64,000 bases of DNA, taken from contig JAAALK010000284.1 in assembly GCA_019279435.1 (NCBI GenBank), positions 14,762,881-14,826,880 on the forward strand, in the 5' to 3' direction. The position numbers and the translations under genes are program-made. The notes under the pieces are model-generated. The model saw nothing but the letters and a program-made list of their open reading frames with translations, was not told where the DNA came from and did no database searches. The DNA is from Zizania palustris. Its lineage: Eukaryota > Streptophyta > Magnoliopsida > Poales > Poaceae. Positions 24,976 to 36,400 of this stretch are shown here, piece after piece (the first letter of the stretch is position 1; every line of letters starts with the position of its first letter).

Positions 24976-25414
24976 ATTGTCATGCCAAGCCTCAAGACGC
25001 CGAACTTCTGGGAGGTGCACCACAACAGACCATGCCGAGTTATTATCCTGAGTTTTGTCAGCCGCGCATGTCGCGTAGGTGCCTGCTAGCAGCACTGTGC
25101 AAAACAGTCAGTTCAAAAATCAAAAGGATGGAATGATGGGTGTTGTGGTTTATTTCGTGATTATCGAAATGGTGTAAGCCGTATGCTGTGGTCACCTTGG
25201 CTATGACCCGTTCTTGCTCCTTGAATCATCATAGCCTCTTTACCGTTATGCATTTGTGTTTCTTGATATATGTGCGTGTGCGCGACCGTCGTGAAGCAGA
25301 CCAAGTCGCTTTGAGTCTTTGACAAAGCAGGTCACGACAACGGAACGGGCTAGCTACCCCCTGGACATCAGAAGTGAAACGTGTTGGATTACATGTAGTG
25401 GAAAAGAGAAACAA
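24976..25414 (+). other. GDI-A 3' UTR and flank
   Basis: Shares short blocks with the GDI-B 3' UTR (GCTAGCAGCA-TGCAAA, and GAATGGTGTAA near 25165 versus 40570). The tandem duplication therefore included the 3' end. No further gene is seen. Confidence 0.55.
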
Positions 25415-25634
25415 TACTTCCTCCATGGTATATTATAAGTTCATATTATAAGTTCATTTGATCTTTTATGGGTTAAATTTCTTTAGCATCAATTAATTTT
25501 TATAACGAGATATACCCATAACTGTAATTATGTAAATCTGCTCTAAAATATATATTACTATTTTTTTTCTCCAAATTAGTTACGTTATAAAATTTGACTT
25601 AAAAAGTGAAAACTAGCAGTGGGAGTAAGTATTT
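25415..25634. mobile_element. Degenerate Stowaway-like MITE
   Basis: AT-rich stretch opening ACTTCCTCCATGGTATATTA and closing CAGTGGGAGTAAGT. The ends are imperfect inverted repeats of the CTCCCTCCGT type common in grasses. A clean TA duplication is not visible. From 25635 to 25999 I see nothing I can name. Confidence 0.4.
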
Positions 25635-26257
25635 TTGAGGAATAGAGTTGGGCTCCGGCGCACTTTCATTCAAATTATGGGAGGTTAGGATTTATCCTAA
25701 ATGTCGTGTATTTTGTCAGAGCAACACATTCTGGGGTATGCCCTCTCTAGGGTGGTAAATTTAGCGTTGAAGGAACAATATTTAGTTATGCGCTGCCAAA
25801 CCGAGGGGTCGCTCGGGTCGCTTCTCTCGTAGCTCAAAAACGCATCCAGGCTGACTGATGGCTTATGGATTACTGGCAATAACAACGTGCTACCCCCGCG
25901 TTTGACAATACTATATTATGTCGTGCAATTAGCGGTATATTGGTGTTGTGTTGAAAATATGATTAGGAGTGATTAATTTATTTTACCTTACATGCTTAGA
26001 GTATTGTAGAAAGGTGAGGTTGAGGCAATTGGCATACTCTCAATGGAGAGGGGGCCTGTATTTATAGGGCAGCTGCTGCTGCTAGTATGGCAGTAATTAC
26101 ATGGATAGGAAATAAATCACAATCTCTAAACATGGCAGGTTGATCCTAATTGATGCCCTGCCCAAATATGCAGATCACAATCTCAAACATGACAGGTCTG
26201 ATCCTAATTGACTGCCCTGCCTAATATGCAAGATACAATCTCCTATGCCTAATACCC

Positions 26258-29200
26258 GCCCCGCAGCGAAGCAGGAGGCTTGCGGCGCACAGGCTCGAGT
26301 TTCTGAATTCTGTAAATAGTGGCGTTGGGAGGCCCTTACGTCATGATGTCAGCAAACTGATGAGACGAAGGAACATGAAGCACCCGAATCCTCGCCAAGG
26401 GCCACCTTGTCCGCGCACAAAGTGAATGTCGATCTCGATGTGCTTCGTTGCGCTTGTGGGTGGACCGGATTGGCCGTCATGTATACGGCGCTGACGTGTC
26501 GCCGAAGACAACAGTGGCAGATGGCAGTTGGAGGTGAGCTCCTGAAGTAGCTGGCTAAGCCAACATCACTCAGCCACAACGTGGGCCGACAGCGCGGTAC
26601 TCGCGCCTCAGCACTAGAGCGGGACACCGTGGTCTGGCGCTTGGGATGACCACGAACCAGATTATCGCCGAGGTAAGACGCAGTAGCCGAGGGTGGAGCG
26701 TCGAGAATCTGGGCAGCCGGCCCAGTCGGCATCGGAGTAGGCAGTCAGCGTCTGGATGGAGCCGCGCCCAATGTGAAGACCTGAGGGAGAGTGTTCCCTT
26801 CACATAGCGCAGGATTCGCTTGATCAGCGCGCGATGAGGCTCCCGTGGGCCGTGCATAAAGAGACACACCTGTTGAACTGCCTAGCCAGATCAGGACGTG
26901 TCCAAAGTCATGTACTGAAGAGCCCCTGCTATGCTCCTGTATTCTGATGCGTCCTTGTCTGACAGTTTGTTGCCTTCAGGCGGAGATTTGGCCTAGTGTC
27001 AACAGGTTTGCCGTAGTAGGACACTCAGCCATGCCCTGCCCGTTGGAGGAGATCGTGGCGTACTGTCGCTGCGACAGGAACATGCCGTCGAGGTGCGGTG
27101 ACGCGACACCGAGGAAGTGGTGGAGAGCAACCCCAAGTCGGTCATGGCGAACTCAGACTGATCGGGCCATGAGTTGTTGCATAAAGTTGGAGTCAGGCGT
27201 GAGGTGGTGTCATCGACGTAGAGCAGCAAGTAGGCGAACTCGTCCCCTCGTGAAACAAAGAGGATGTGTCAGAGTGCGGACGAAGCCACTGTTTGAAGGA
27301 AGGTCGCGAACCGCTGGTACAAGCTCTCGGGGCCTGCTTCAGTCCGTACAGGGACTTTTGCAGGACAGACGTGATCTGCAGCGGCGGTCAACGAAACCCG
27401 GTGCTGCTGGCAGTAGACTGTCTCGTTGAGTGGCCGTGAAGAAAGGCATTCTTCACGTCCAGCTGTGGATCGCCAGGCACGGGAGACGCAATGCTGAGAA
27501 CGTTCCGAATGGTTGGCCTTTTGACCCACCGGACTAAAGGTCTCGTCGTAGTCAATGCCTTCTGTTGAGAAAATCCGCGGACCCCCAGCGGGCCTTGTGA
27601 CGAGCGAGGACCCATCGGCATGGAATTTGTGCCGGAAAATCCACTTGCCTGTCACAACATTCGCGCCAGGAGGCACTAACAAGACGCCAGTGTTGTTGTC
27701 GACGAGGGCCTGGTACTCATCCATCATCGCAGCCCGCCAGTTGGCATCGGCCAAGCGCTGCGGTTCGTCGTAGAGTCGAGGTGAGGCGAGGATGGGGCGG
27801 CGAGCCCCTCGTGCTCACTACGTGGAGGGCGCCGTCCTGGTGCCGTGATCGGCGGATGGAGCTGCAGCTGTGGACGCATCCTGGGGCGTCGGTGCGGCAG
27901 GCACAGCTGGTGGCGCAGGCACCGGCTGTGGTCGTCGACTGTAGGTCGTGGAAACGGAACCACAGGAAGACCAGGCGGGGGTACGTGACCACACCCGCCC
28001 TTTGGTGGAGAAGCCGAACTGGGGCTGGGGGGGCACATGGTTGCGTCCCCCAAGCAGGAGAAAAGCCGGGTCCGGGCTCATCATCAGGGGCGGCTGCACA
28101 GCGTCCAAGGTGGACGGGCAACCGTGGTTGTCGAGGAGGAACCTCCCCCTGTAGAACAATAGAGCAAGGCACCGAAACCGAATCGTTGTCCAGAAGAAAA
28201 ATCCAGGGAGCGAGGGAATGGGATGACAACCGGTGGTGGAAAAGGGAAAAACAGTCTCATCGAACACACATGACGAGAAATAATGATGCTTTGAGTTGTC
28301 AGGTTGAGACACCTATAGCCCTTATGAGAGGAAGGATACCCAAGGAAAATGCAAGCCGCAGAGCGAGGTGCAAGCTTATGTGGGGAAGTGGCCTGTAGGT
28401 TTGGGATAGCAGAGGCACCCAAAGACGCGAAGGTGGCTGTAGGTGGTGGCTGTCCATGGAGGCGAGTGAAAGGAACCTCATGGATATGGAGGAGGAAGGG
28501 CGCCTGTTGAGTAAGTAGCAGGCGGCAGCAAGAGCCTCAGCCCAGTATGTGGGTGGCATTGAAGCGTGGAGCAGCATGGTGCGAATTGAGTTGTTGAGTG
28601 TGCGAATGGTGCGTTCTGCCTTGCCATTTTGAGGGGAAGTGTATGGGCAGGAGAGACGAAGAAGTGTTCCCCGAGCAGCGAGGAAGGTGGTGTTGGCTGT
28701 GTTGACAAATTCTCTGCCATTGTCGGTTTGGAAGCATTTTACAGGGAGGGTTAAATTGGGTTTGTGCAAGGGCTGTGAGCTGAACTAAGTGTTGGTGGAC
28801 CTCGGATTGCGGTGGAGAGGAAAACCCAACAATAGTGACTGTAATCATCCAGACAGACTAAATAGTATGAAAAACCAGAAATACTAGGGATGGGAGAGGT
28901 CCAAACATCACAGTGAATTAGTTCAAACGGTGCATAAGTACAAGACTGGGAGGTACTGAAGGGTAGACCGCGTGTGCTTGCCTAACTGACATGAATGGCA
29001 GAGGGAGCGGTCTACTTTATTGTAGGAAACATCATGAAGTTTATTTAGATGTTCTAAAGCAGCAGATGCTGGATGGCCGAGACGCTGGTGCCACAGGGTC
29101 GACGAAACAGCCAGGAGAGCATGTGAGGAGGGCGCCAGCGGTCGGAGGGATAGCAGGTATGGTGTAGAGATCGCCGGTACTATTGCAGCGATGAATCACT

Positions 29201-29737
29201 CGTCCCGTCTGGGTATCCCTTAACAGAAAAACCAAGAGCATCAAATTCAAGAGAACAACGATTTTCACGGGTGAATTGACGAACGGATAAAAGATTATGA
29301 ATGAGAGAAGGGGCGACAAGAATGTTATTAAGGGAGAAGTTTGCTGAGGTGGTGGGTAGGATGGAGTGACCTCTGGACGTGACCGGAATACTAGTGCCAT
29401 TGCCTACTGTTATAGATGAGGTGGAGGGGGGAAGGCGCTGGAGGAGCATACCATCAGAGGTCGCCATGTGAGTTGAAGCGCCGGAGTCAACAACCCATGA
29501 GGGGCTGCCCTGGACAGCTAGGTGCTGCAAGGCAGCAATTAGCCAGCCGAGTCCCATGTCGGTCCACCAGGCTGGACAGGGGCGAACGCTGTGTGCGCCT
29601 GAGGAGGGGCACCGAGCAGCCCCTGTTGGCGTGGGGGCTGCCATGGGTGGCTGCCAGGGGCGCCGGAACTGCCCTGGTCGCGCTCCCAGGGAGGTATGAC
29701 GCGCTCACCGGGGTTGACACGTGCGCCAGTCCAAGGA
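26258..29737 (-). pseudogene. Copia pol (protease, integrase, RT, RNase H), heavily frameshifted
   Basis: Domain order on the minus strand: protease motif SWVVDSGASTHMATSDG at about 29490 (frame 29644-29180); integrase with FQTDNGREF and PQNGKAERTIRTLNN (frame 28769-28299); reverse transcriptase start DANWRAAMMDEYQAL and GIDYDETFSPV (frame 27754-27269); catalytic LLYVDDTT (frame 27229-26999); and RNase H-proximal RYVKGTLSL (frame 26869-26570). Every domain is in a different short frame. Because the LTRs are almost identical except for single-base deletions, many of these shifts may be sequence errors, not decay. The reading keeps improving towards 30 kb. Confidence 0.85.
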
Positions 29738-30568
29738 TCAAAACCCCAGGGCTGACGCTTGCTGTCGCGCCGGGTGTTGTTGCGCCTGTTGTCGCGTCGG
29801 CCACCGTTGCCGTGCTGCTGCTGGCGTGGCTGTTGCTGCTGGCGCGGCTGGCTGCTGCTGGACTGCGGTCGGCAGGGCACCACCAGGGGCGCCGTTGAAG
29901 GTGGCGAGAAGGGCCGAAGCGGCGCGAACCTTGTCCTCTTTCTTGAGACGCAACTCCTTGAGGAGGAGCTGATTCCTGGCAACAGCAAAGGTGAGAGGTT
30001 CCTGGGCGGCGATGTTGTCGGCGACAGATTGGTACTTCTCATTGAGGCCGCGGAGTAGGTTGAGGACGAGGTCGGGCTCGGTGATGGTTTGGTCGACGTC
30101 GCGAAGACTGTCGGCAGCCTCCTTCATGCGCACACAGTACTCGTCGATGGAGGAGTCGCCCTGGGTCATCGAGTGGAACTCGTGACTTAGGAAGACGGCG
30201 CGGGGTGCCTTGTTGGCTTGGTACAGGGCGGCGATTGCCGTCCAGAGCTGGCCGGCGGTCTGTTGGGCACCGGTCATAGCGAGGTTGAGGACGGAGTCGG
30301 AGACGGTGCCGAAGATCCAACTGCGGATGCAAAAGTCAGCCTGCACCCATGCGTCATTGGTGGGCGTAGGGGAGACGATGGCAAGGTGCTGGAGCAGCCC
30401 GAATTTGCCACACATGGCGTGGAAGGCTGTCGACCACTTGGTGTAGTTAGAGGGTCGCAGCTCGAGGGTCATGGGAATGTGGGTCTTCACGTTTACGAGA
30501 GCATATGGGCAAACGGCTGGGTTGATGGCGTCAGCCATGGCGGAGGTGGTGGAGGATTCTGAGGACAT
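29738..30568 (-). CDS. Copia gag
   Basis: Minus-strand frame starting at the ATG at 30568 (MSSESSTTSAMADAINP), the first Met downstream of the primer site; the frame itself opens inside the LTR. It has the UBN2/gag-pol-like signature of Copia gag: LRPSNYTKWSTAFHAMCGKFGL, then AWSTAxx-type and FHSMTQGDSSIDEYCVRMKEAADSL segments, and LLRGLNEKYQSVADNI. After about 260 residues it enters Gln/Pro-rich sequence, and the frame is lost near 29800. The continuation (GFDPWTGARVNPGERVIPPWERD) lies in the frame 30042-29539. I do not see a CCHC knuckle. It forms the particle shell of the element. Confidence 0.8.
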   Translation of the reverse strand: MSSESSTTSAMADAINPAVCPYALVNVKTHIPMTLELRPSNYTKWSTAFHAMCGKFGLLQHLAIVSPTPTNDAWVQADFCIRSWIFGTVSDSVLNLAMTGAQQTAGQLWTAIAALYQANKAPRAVFLSHEFHSMTQGDSSIDEYCVRMKEAADSLRDVDQTITEPDLVLNLLRGLNEKYQSVADNIAAQEPLTFAVARNQLLLKELRLKKEDKVRAASALLATFNGAPGGALPTAVQQQPAAPAATATPAAARQRWPTRQQAQQHPARQQASALGF

Positions 30569-30906
30569 GCTGGCGCGGCTGTGGGCGGCGCAGCTAGGTT
30601 GGGGAAGGAGAGGGAGGGCCAAGATCAGATTGCTCTGATACCATGTAGAAAGGTGAGGTTGAGGCAATTGGCCATACTCTCAATGGAGAGGGGGCCTGTA
30701 TTTATAGGGCAGCTGCTGCTGCTATGTATGGCAGTAATTACATGGATAGGAAATAAATCACAATCTCTAAACATGGCAGGTTTGATCCTAATTGACTGCC
30801 CTGCCCAAATATGCAAGATCACAATCTCTAAACATGGCAGGTCTGATCCTAATTGACTGCCCTGCCTAAATATGCAAGATACAATCTCCTATTGCCTAAT
30901 AAGTAT

Positions 30907-31489
30907 AACTCATTATGTAAAAATATATTATATATGTACATATGGTGAATTATTCGATACGAAATTCACCCAAAACATCCGGGCCAAAGAAAAGGTCGCC
31001 ATATTTGTCCCGATGAGAAAATAAACTGACCGAAGTAAAACAAAAGAATTCCTCGTAATGCAGTAGCGGATGAGATGAGCGGAGCATGCGAGGAGAAGAA
31101 GTCTCTGTGGCGCAGCTCGTGTGAGCGTATATACTACTAGGAAATCAGGTCGAATGAATGGTAGCTGTCGTTGATACCACTGAGGTTCTTGAGCTATTGC
31201 TCAAATCGGTGTGAGCGAAGGAGATAGTCGACGTTAGAGGAGCAAGAAAAGTAGAAAACGCTTCATACGAGCTGGGATCATATCCGATGAACATTTGGTG
31301 GGATCCACGAGGAGGTAAGCAAATTGCATGCGGCTCTGACGTGGACATCCTGTCTATCGAGCAAACCCATGACGTTTATGAATATGAATATACTAGACGT
31401 GTTTTCTAAACTATTCAAAAAAGCTCTTTGAATTGAAGGAATTTTGTAGGATTTTAAAGTATTTAAATTTTTGGAATTTTCCCTATCTA
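30907..31489. other. Intergenic, nothing recognised
   Basis: Between the Copia element and the next MITE. Small open frames (for example 31348-31145 minus) have no family resemblance. Confidence 0.6.
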
Positions 31490-31800
31490 GGTTGTTTGGA
31501 ACATAGGATTGAACTTCAAAAATTTCTATGGATTGCTTTCCTCCACCCTATTTCATAGGAAATTTGAACATGAGTTCAAACCTCATTTTATTTTTCCTTT
31601 GAGAAGTCCAATGCATTTTTTCTCCTTGTCTCTCTTCTCTTACCACAAAATCCTATGATTATTTCCTATGATCTATACAAACACATCATTTTCAAAATTC
31701 TCATGTTTTAAATTCTTGTAGTATTTATGTGTATAGGGTATTCCAATTTTACGTTTTTCCTATTCATATATTTTTTTAATCCTGTGTTCCAAAGAAGCCC
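31490..31800. mobile_element. MITE with terminal inverted repeats
   Basis: Left end GGTTGTTTGGAACATAGGATT; right end, as reverse complement, GGGCTTCTTTGGAACACAGG. The interior is AT-rich with repeated CCTATGA words. This resembles the Tourist/PIF-like 'GTTTGGAACA' MITEs common in grasses. Target duplication unclear. Confidence 0.6.
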
Positions 31801-31808
31801 AACAGTTT

Positions 31809-31826
31809 GATATATATATATATATA
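31809..31826. repeat. (TA)n microsatellite
   Basis: Uninterrupted alternating TA tract of about 18 bases. Confidence 0.9.
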
Positions 31827-32382
31827 GTTTTCATCATTAATATTCTTTAGAATTTTTAAACCAATTTAACTTTTTAATATTTAATCCATCCATTTGTAGT
31901 CTCAAATAATAATCATAGATTTGGTTTTATCCATAATCAATCGGTACTTTAGAACACTAAACTAGTTTGTTAGGATAAGGGTAATTTGTTTTTTAACTTC
32001 TGGTAATTGTAGCTATTTCTAGAATCTAAAGTTTTATAATCAAATTGTGAGAATCTGTAGCTGTAGAATTTGGAAATGAACTAGAATCTAGAAGCTATAA
32101 AACACTATCTACACATAATAACTAGCTATTGAGAATCTTTATCCGCTAGAAGATGAAACAAATAGACCCTAAATGTCACTTGTTTGGTCGTGTGATTGCA
32201 GCGAAGTTGGATTAAAGAATGATGTTTGGTGCATTGTATTGGAGATGTTGGATGAGTAGTATAAATAAAAAAATATTAGCATTTTTTTGGTACTATTCTA
32301 AAAACAACTTAGTAGAAATTACACTAAATAAAGTTAGTCGACACTAATGCACCAATCATCTCTTAATCATGTCATTATGTTA

Positions 32383-32679
32383 GAGCACCTTCGATGAAAA
32401 TCTTGCAATGGTGCTTAGAGAAAAAAACCGGGTTTTTTTTGCCATCATATATGCTTAGCGCTAAGAGGTGTTGCTTACTTTAGCACCGGCTCTTAGTGGG
32501 TGCTTGTCAAAATAGTTGAAGAAATGCATGGCTAATCAAGTAGTTGTAGTAACAAATTAACCAATATATATATAACACTACTATGTATTTTTGCATTGAG
32601 CCATAAAGCTCTTAAGATAGATGCTTAATTTTTTTTTCATCTTAAGCATTCATATTAGCACTAAGTATTGGAGATGACC
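32383..32679. mobile_element. Tourist-like MITE with TTA target duplication
   Basis: Opens GAGCACCTTCGATG and closes ATTGGAGATGACC (reverse complement GGTCATCTCCAAT), flanked by TTA on each side (32380-32382 and 32680-32682). TTA duplications are typical of PIF/Harbinger-derived MITEs. The terminal repeats have decayed, so the call is moderate. The segments 31827-32379 and 32680-33180 are AT-rich intergenic DNA without a recognisable gene. Confidence 0.5.
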
Positions 32680-33279
32680 TTAACATACCTGGGTTTGGCT
32701 CATAGAAATTAGATTCCATTTCCATGCTTCCATATCTGCACAACGCATCAAACAAAAGCTTACAAGCCTTCTGGCTCACCTATACATGGAACTAAATATA
32801 CCCCACATTTTCATGATAATTATATTCAGCTCAAGTAACACAACCACAAATAGGTTCCTGCATGATTTTCAACTGTCTATAGTGCATTAGATGCAGGATT
32901 AACGAAACTAATACCAGACTTTCAATACCACGGTTACCAATTTAATTTAGCAACTATCGTATATTTTTTTCACAAACTTATATACAACAAGATAGTCAAA
33001 AATCTTACTAACCAATTTAGCAACGACATAAGTCGTTTGATTTTTTGAAAGTTTTCAACTTTGATTAAGTTTAAATGAAAATATATTAACACTGATAATA
33101 TTAAATTATATTTAATACCATAACTGTTAATAAATCTTTTTATAAAATTAATAAAAACTAAAAATAATTTTAAAAATATCAAACAACTTACCTTATAAAA
33201 ATAACCGAGAAGAGGGAAGACTCATGGATTAACAAGTCAATAGGGTCATCAGCAACCACGGTCGTTGACAGAAAGTGGA

Positions 33280-33469
33280 AGCCCATGTGCGAAAATACTG
33301 GGCTACCCGTGGACCTGCACGCGAAAGTCATCCCATCCCATCCCTATATTTTCCCATCCGAGCGAGCATCCGACCGCTTCTACGGCTCCCAACCGCTGCC
33401 TTTCCACTCTCCTCCCCCACGCCGCCGCGACAACCGCGCCGAGACCGACTCCAGACTCCAGCCGCCGCC
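33280..33469 (+). promoter_or_regulatory. GDI-B promoter and 5' UTR
   Basis: A TATA-like CTATATTTTC lies at 33344-33353, about 117 nt before the start codon, with pyrimidine-rich, GC-rich leader after it. Two site II-type words (AGCCCA at about 33280 and TGGGCT at 33299-33304) lie upstream; in plants these mark housekeeping and growth-linked promoters. The leader ends GCCGCCGCC before ATGG, a strong monocot start context. The transcription start is not determined. Confidence 0.5.
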
Positions 33470-36400
33470 ATGGATGAGGAGTACGACGTCATCGTGCTGG
33501 GCACGGGCCTCAAGGAGTGCATCCTCAGCGGCCTCCTCTCCGTCGACGGCCTCAAGGTAAGGCTGTTCTCACCGATCGGCCGCTTTCCCTCCCTTCCGCC
33601 GCCTCCCCCGTCGGCCGCCGCGCGCCCGCCGATTCGTCGCTTCCGTTCTGGGATTCCGCGTCCCCCCACGCGGGATCGGTGTTCAAGCCTCGCTCCTCCC
33701 CGTCGACTGCTATGGGCTGGAATGCTGGATCATTGCGGCAGGCCGTTTCGTAGATCGGGCGGTGCCGCCCTTTCGATCTGGCCTTGACGCGCTGAGCTAG
33801 GATGAACTGTTGGAAGTAGTCCCCCATTGTTCGCTTTTTTTTCGAGCTTTCTGAGCGTAGCGAGGTGGTAATTCTATACAGATCGGTGGCTGCGGTGCAT
33901 TTTGTTCGATCGAAGCACATTTCTTGGTATAGGAACTAGGAAGCAAGGGGAATCGTGGGTATTTTTGCCCCTGGCTAGCGATATTTATTTTGTGTTGCCC
34001 GCCTTAGCTTAAGACTTTCCTAACCTGGTTCTCCACGCCGGCTTCAGCAAATAATTAGTGAGCTACCATGATCTCGACTCTCGAGTAGTTGTAGTTCACC
34101 AGCCTTGCCTTTTTTATGAACCCAATTAAAAGTAGCGCCATAGTGATATAGGGAAATTCACATGAAGATTTAACAGGTGTGTTTGTGATGATATTTAGGT
34201 GTTGCACATGGATAGAAATGATTACTATGGAGGAGATTCAACCTCACTCAACCTTAACCAGGTAAGGAACTCCAATGCATTTAATTTAAACAGTAGATGT
34301 TATATGTCTGTGAATTCATTGCTTGCCAAGGAATGCTCATGTTGTTGCCGACTACATTATATTCTTTAATTATATCGTTGTTTTATACTGACATTGGTCT
34401 TGAATTCACCTTTTGGAATAGTTGTGGAAGAGGTTTCGAGGGGAAGACAAACCCCCAGCTCATCTGGGTGCAAGCAGAGATTACAACGTAGATATGGTCC
34501 CAAAGGTGCAACAGTTACTTCCTGCCTAAATCTATCTTGGTTCCACCTTCTGTAGCACTAATGTATGTGACAGAGAGACACCGTCTGTATTTGTTGCGAT
34601 GACATAAACTAACTCCATGATGGTGCAGTTTTATCTCGATGAGAAATATTTGTGTCTTTTATGTTATAAATGTGGCGATTTACTGATTGAGAAAACTATG
34701 CAAATCTCATGTGTAACTACTCAATGGAAAAATAATAGTATACAAAGTAATTTTGTCCTGGCTTTTGTTGATCGCCAATAATTGAATGGTTTATTACAAG
34801 CAAATACTACTATGATTCCATGAGTAATATACTGATGTAGCATGTTGTTTTATTATCTAAAAAGTTATATCTCTGGACAGTTTATGATGGCAAATGGGAC
34901 ATTGGTTCGAACCCTTATTCATACTGACGTGACAAAGTATTTATCATTCAAAGCTGTTGATGGGAGTTACGTCTTCAGCAAAGGGAAGGTAACATTTTGA
35001 ACATTTTCAGAATTTCCGTCTTTCATTAGTGATTTAGCATCACATTTCCTCTAGCATTTATGTGAATGTCTGTTAGATCTATATTCTGATCTTATTGCTA
35101 CCCTAGTGGTGTAACATACCCTTTTGTTAATCAGATTCACAAGGTTCCTGCCACCGACATGGAGGCTTTGAAGTCCCCTTTGATGGGTCTTTTTGAGAAA
35201 CGCAGAGCAAGGAACTTCTTCATTTATGTTCAGGATTACAATGAAGCTGATCCTAAAACACATCAAGGGTTGGATCTTACTACAATGTCAACTAGAGAAT
35301 TGATAGCGTGAGTACATCAGTGTCTCAGTGCTGGTTTCATGTATTTAGTCTTTTCTCAATAGTGCACCCCTTCTGATTCTAAATAGAGGTTCTCTCTAAC
35401 TCATAGTTCTTATGGCGACGGTATATCGTCGCCATATCGCTATAGCGTTTTTTAGCTATTCGCCACACACCGCCATAGCGCCGAAGGTCTGTGGCGGGCG
35501 CCTGCCACGGCTATGGTGCCCGCCATAGGGAAGTGAGAGAGAGGAATAAGCGAGGGCGGGTGCGGTGCGGCTCGACGCGAGCAATGTGCGGTGAGACTAG
35601 GCGCGAGCGACGCACGGCGAGGCCGGGTGCGCTGGTGCGGAAGATGGGGGAGAGAAGATGAGGAAGAGGTGGGGAAGAGGGGTGTTGGGTGCGGGCGGTT
35701 GGAGAGGGGAGGTGAGAGAGAGAGGGGAGTGGGAGAGTTGTGGAGCGGTTGGAGAGGGATGTGAGAGTGGGGGGAGTCGGAGAGATTGAGAGAAGCTAGG
35801 GTTAGGGTTGAGAAATGGGCTTTAATGGGCTGAACTTTAAATAGGCTGTTTGGTTAAATTTATATAAACAGATTTTAAACTGAACCTTTAAATATAATAT
35901 TATACATAATTTGCAATTTTAATTATATTTTTATCTTATTAGGTATCTAAAGAAACAATATTACAACTTGATATTGTATTGCTATTTATATAATACTATA
36001 TTGTTATTGCAATTTAGTACTTATATTATTGATATATTTTTTTAAATCATATAAGCTATTTTTCTATATTGTTCGCCACACTGATGTGTTTATGGCGACA
36101 CCACGCCGATGTGTCTATGGTGAGTTGGCGACGCCATGCCACGCGCCATAAGCGTTGTAAAGTTGTGAAGGTGGTAGGTCGCCATGCTTCGCCGCATCAC
36201 CATAACAACTATGCTCTAACTATTCAACTATATGTCAAATGGAATCTGATCAAACACTTAACCAGATTGCAAAATATCAAACTAGCACTTATCTCTCCAA
36301 GCTAGGGCAGAATTTTGGTCAGAAGGGTTTCTCTATATTGTAATCACTTTTAAGGGAATACATTACTAATTGATTCATTAGGCTGCACCATAGTCACAAT

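Larger units (their letters stand above)
26000..30906 (-). mobile_element. Complete small Copia element with 5-bp TSD AGTAT
   Basis: The element 26005-30901 (4.9 kb) is flanked by AGTAT at 26000-26004 and 30902-30906. LTRs are 26005-26254 (250 bp) and 30644-30901 (258 bp), beginning TGTAGAAAGG and ending GCCTAATA. Minus orientation is shown by the primer site TGGTATCAGAGCA (reverse complement of 30631-30643) beside the right LTR and a GC-rich purine tract beside the left LTR (about 26255-26275). The size, short LTRs and gag-protease-integrase-RT-RNase H order fit the Ale/Retrofit lineage (inference). It lies between the two GDI genes. The near-identical LTRs indicate a recent insertion. Confidence 0.93.

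Noticed and set aside
28299..28769. Intact-looking integrase frame as a possible domesticated gene
   Set aside because: It is one domain of the Copia element with target duplications at 26000 and 30902, and adjoining domains are present in other frames.
33275..33787. 170-codon frame overlapping GDI-B exon 1
   Set aside because: A shadow frame in GC-rich promoter/exon/intron sequence; the GDI exon 1 frame is the conserved one.
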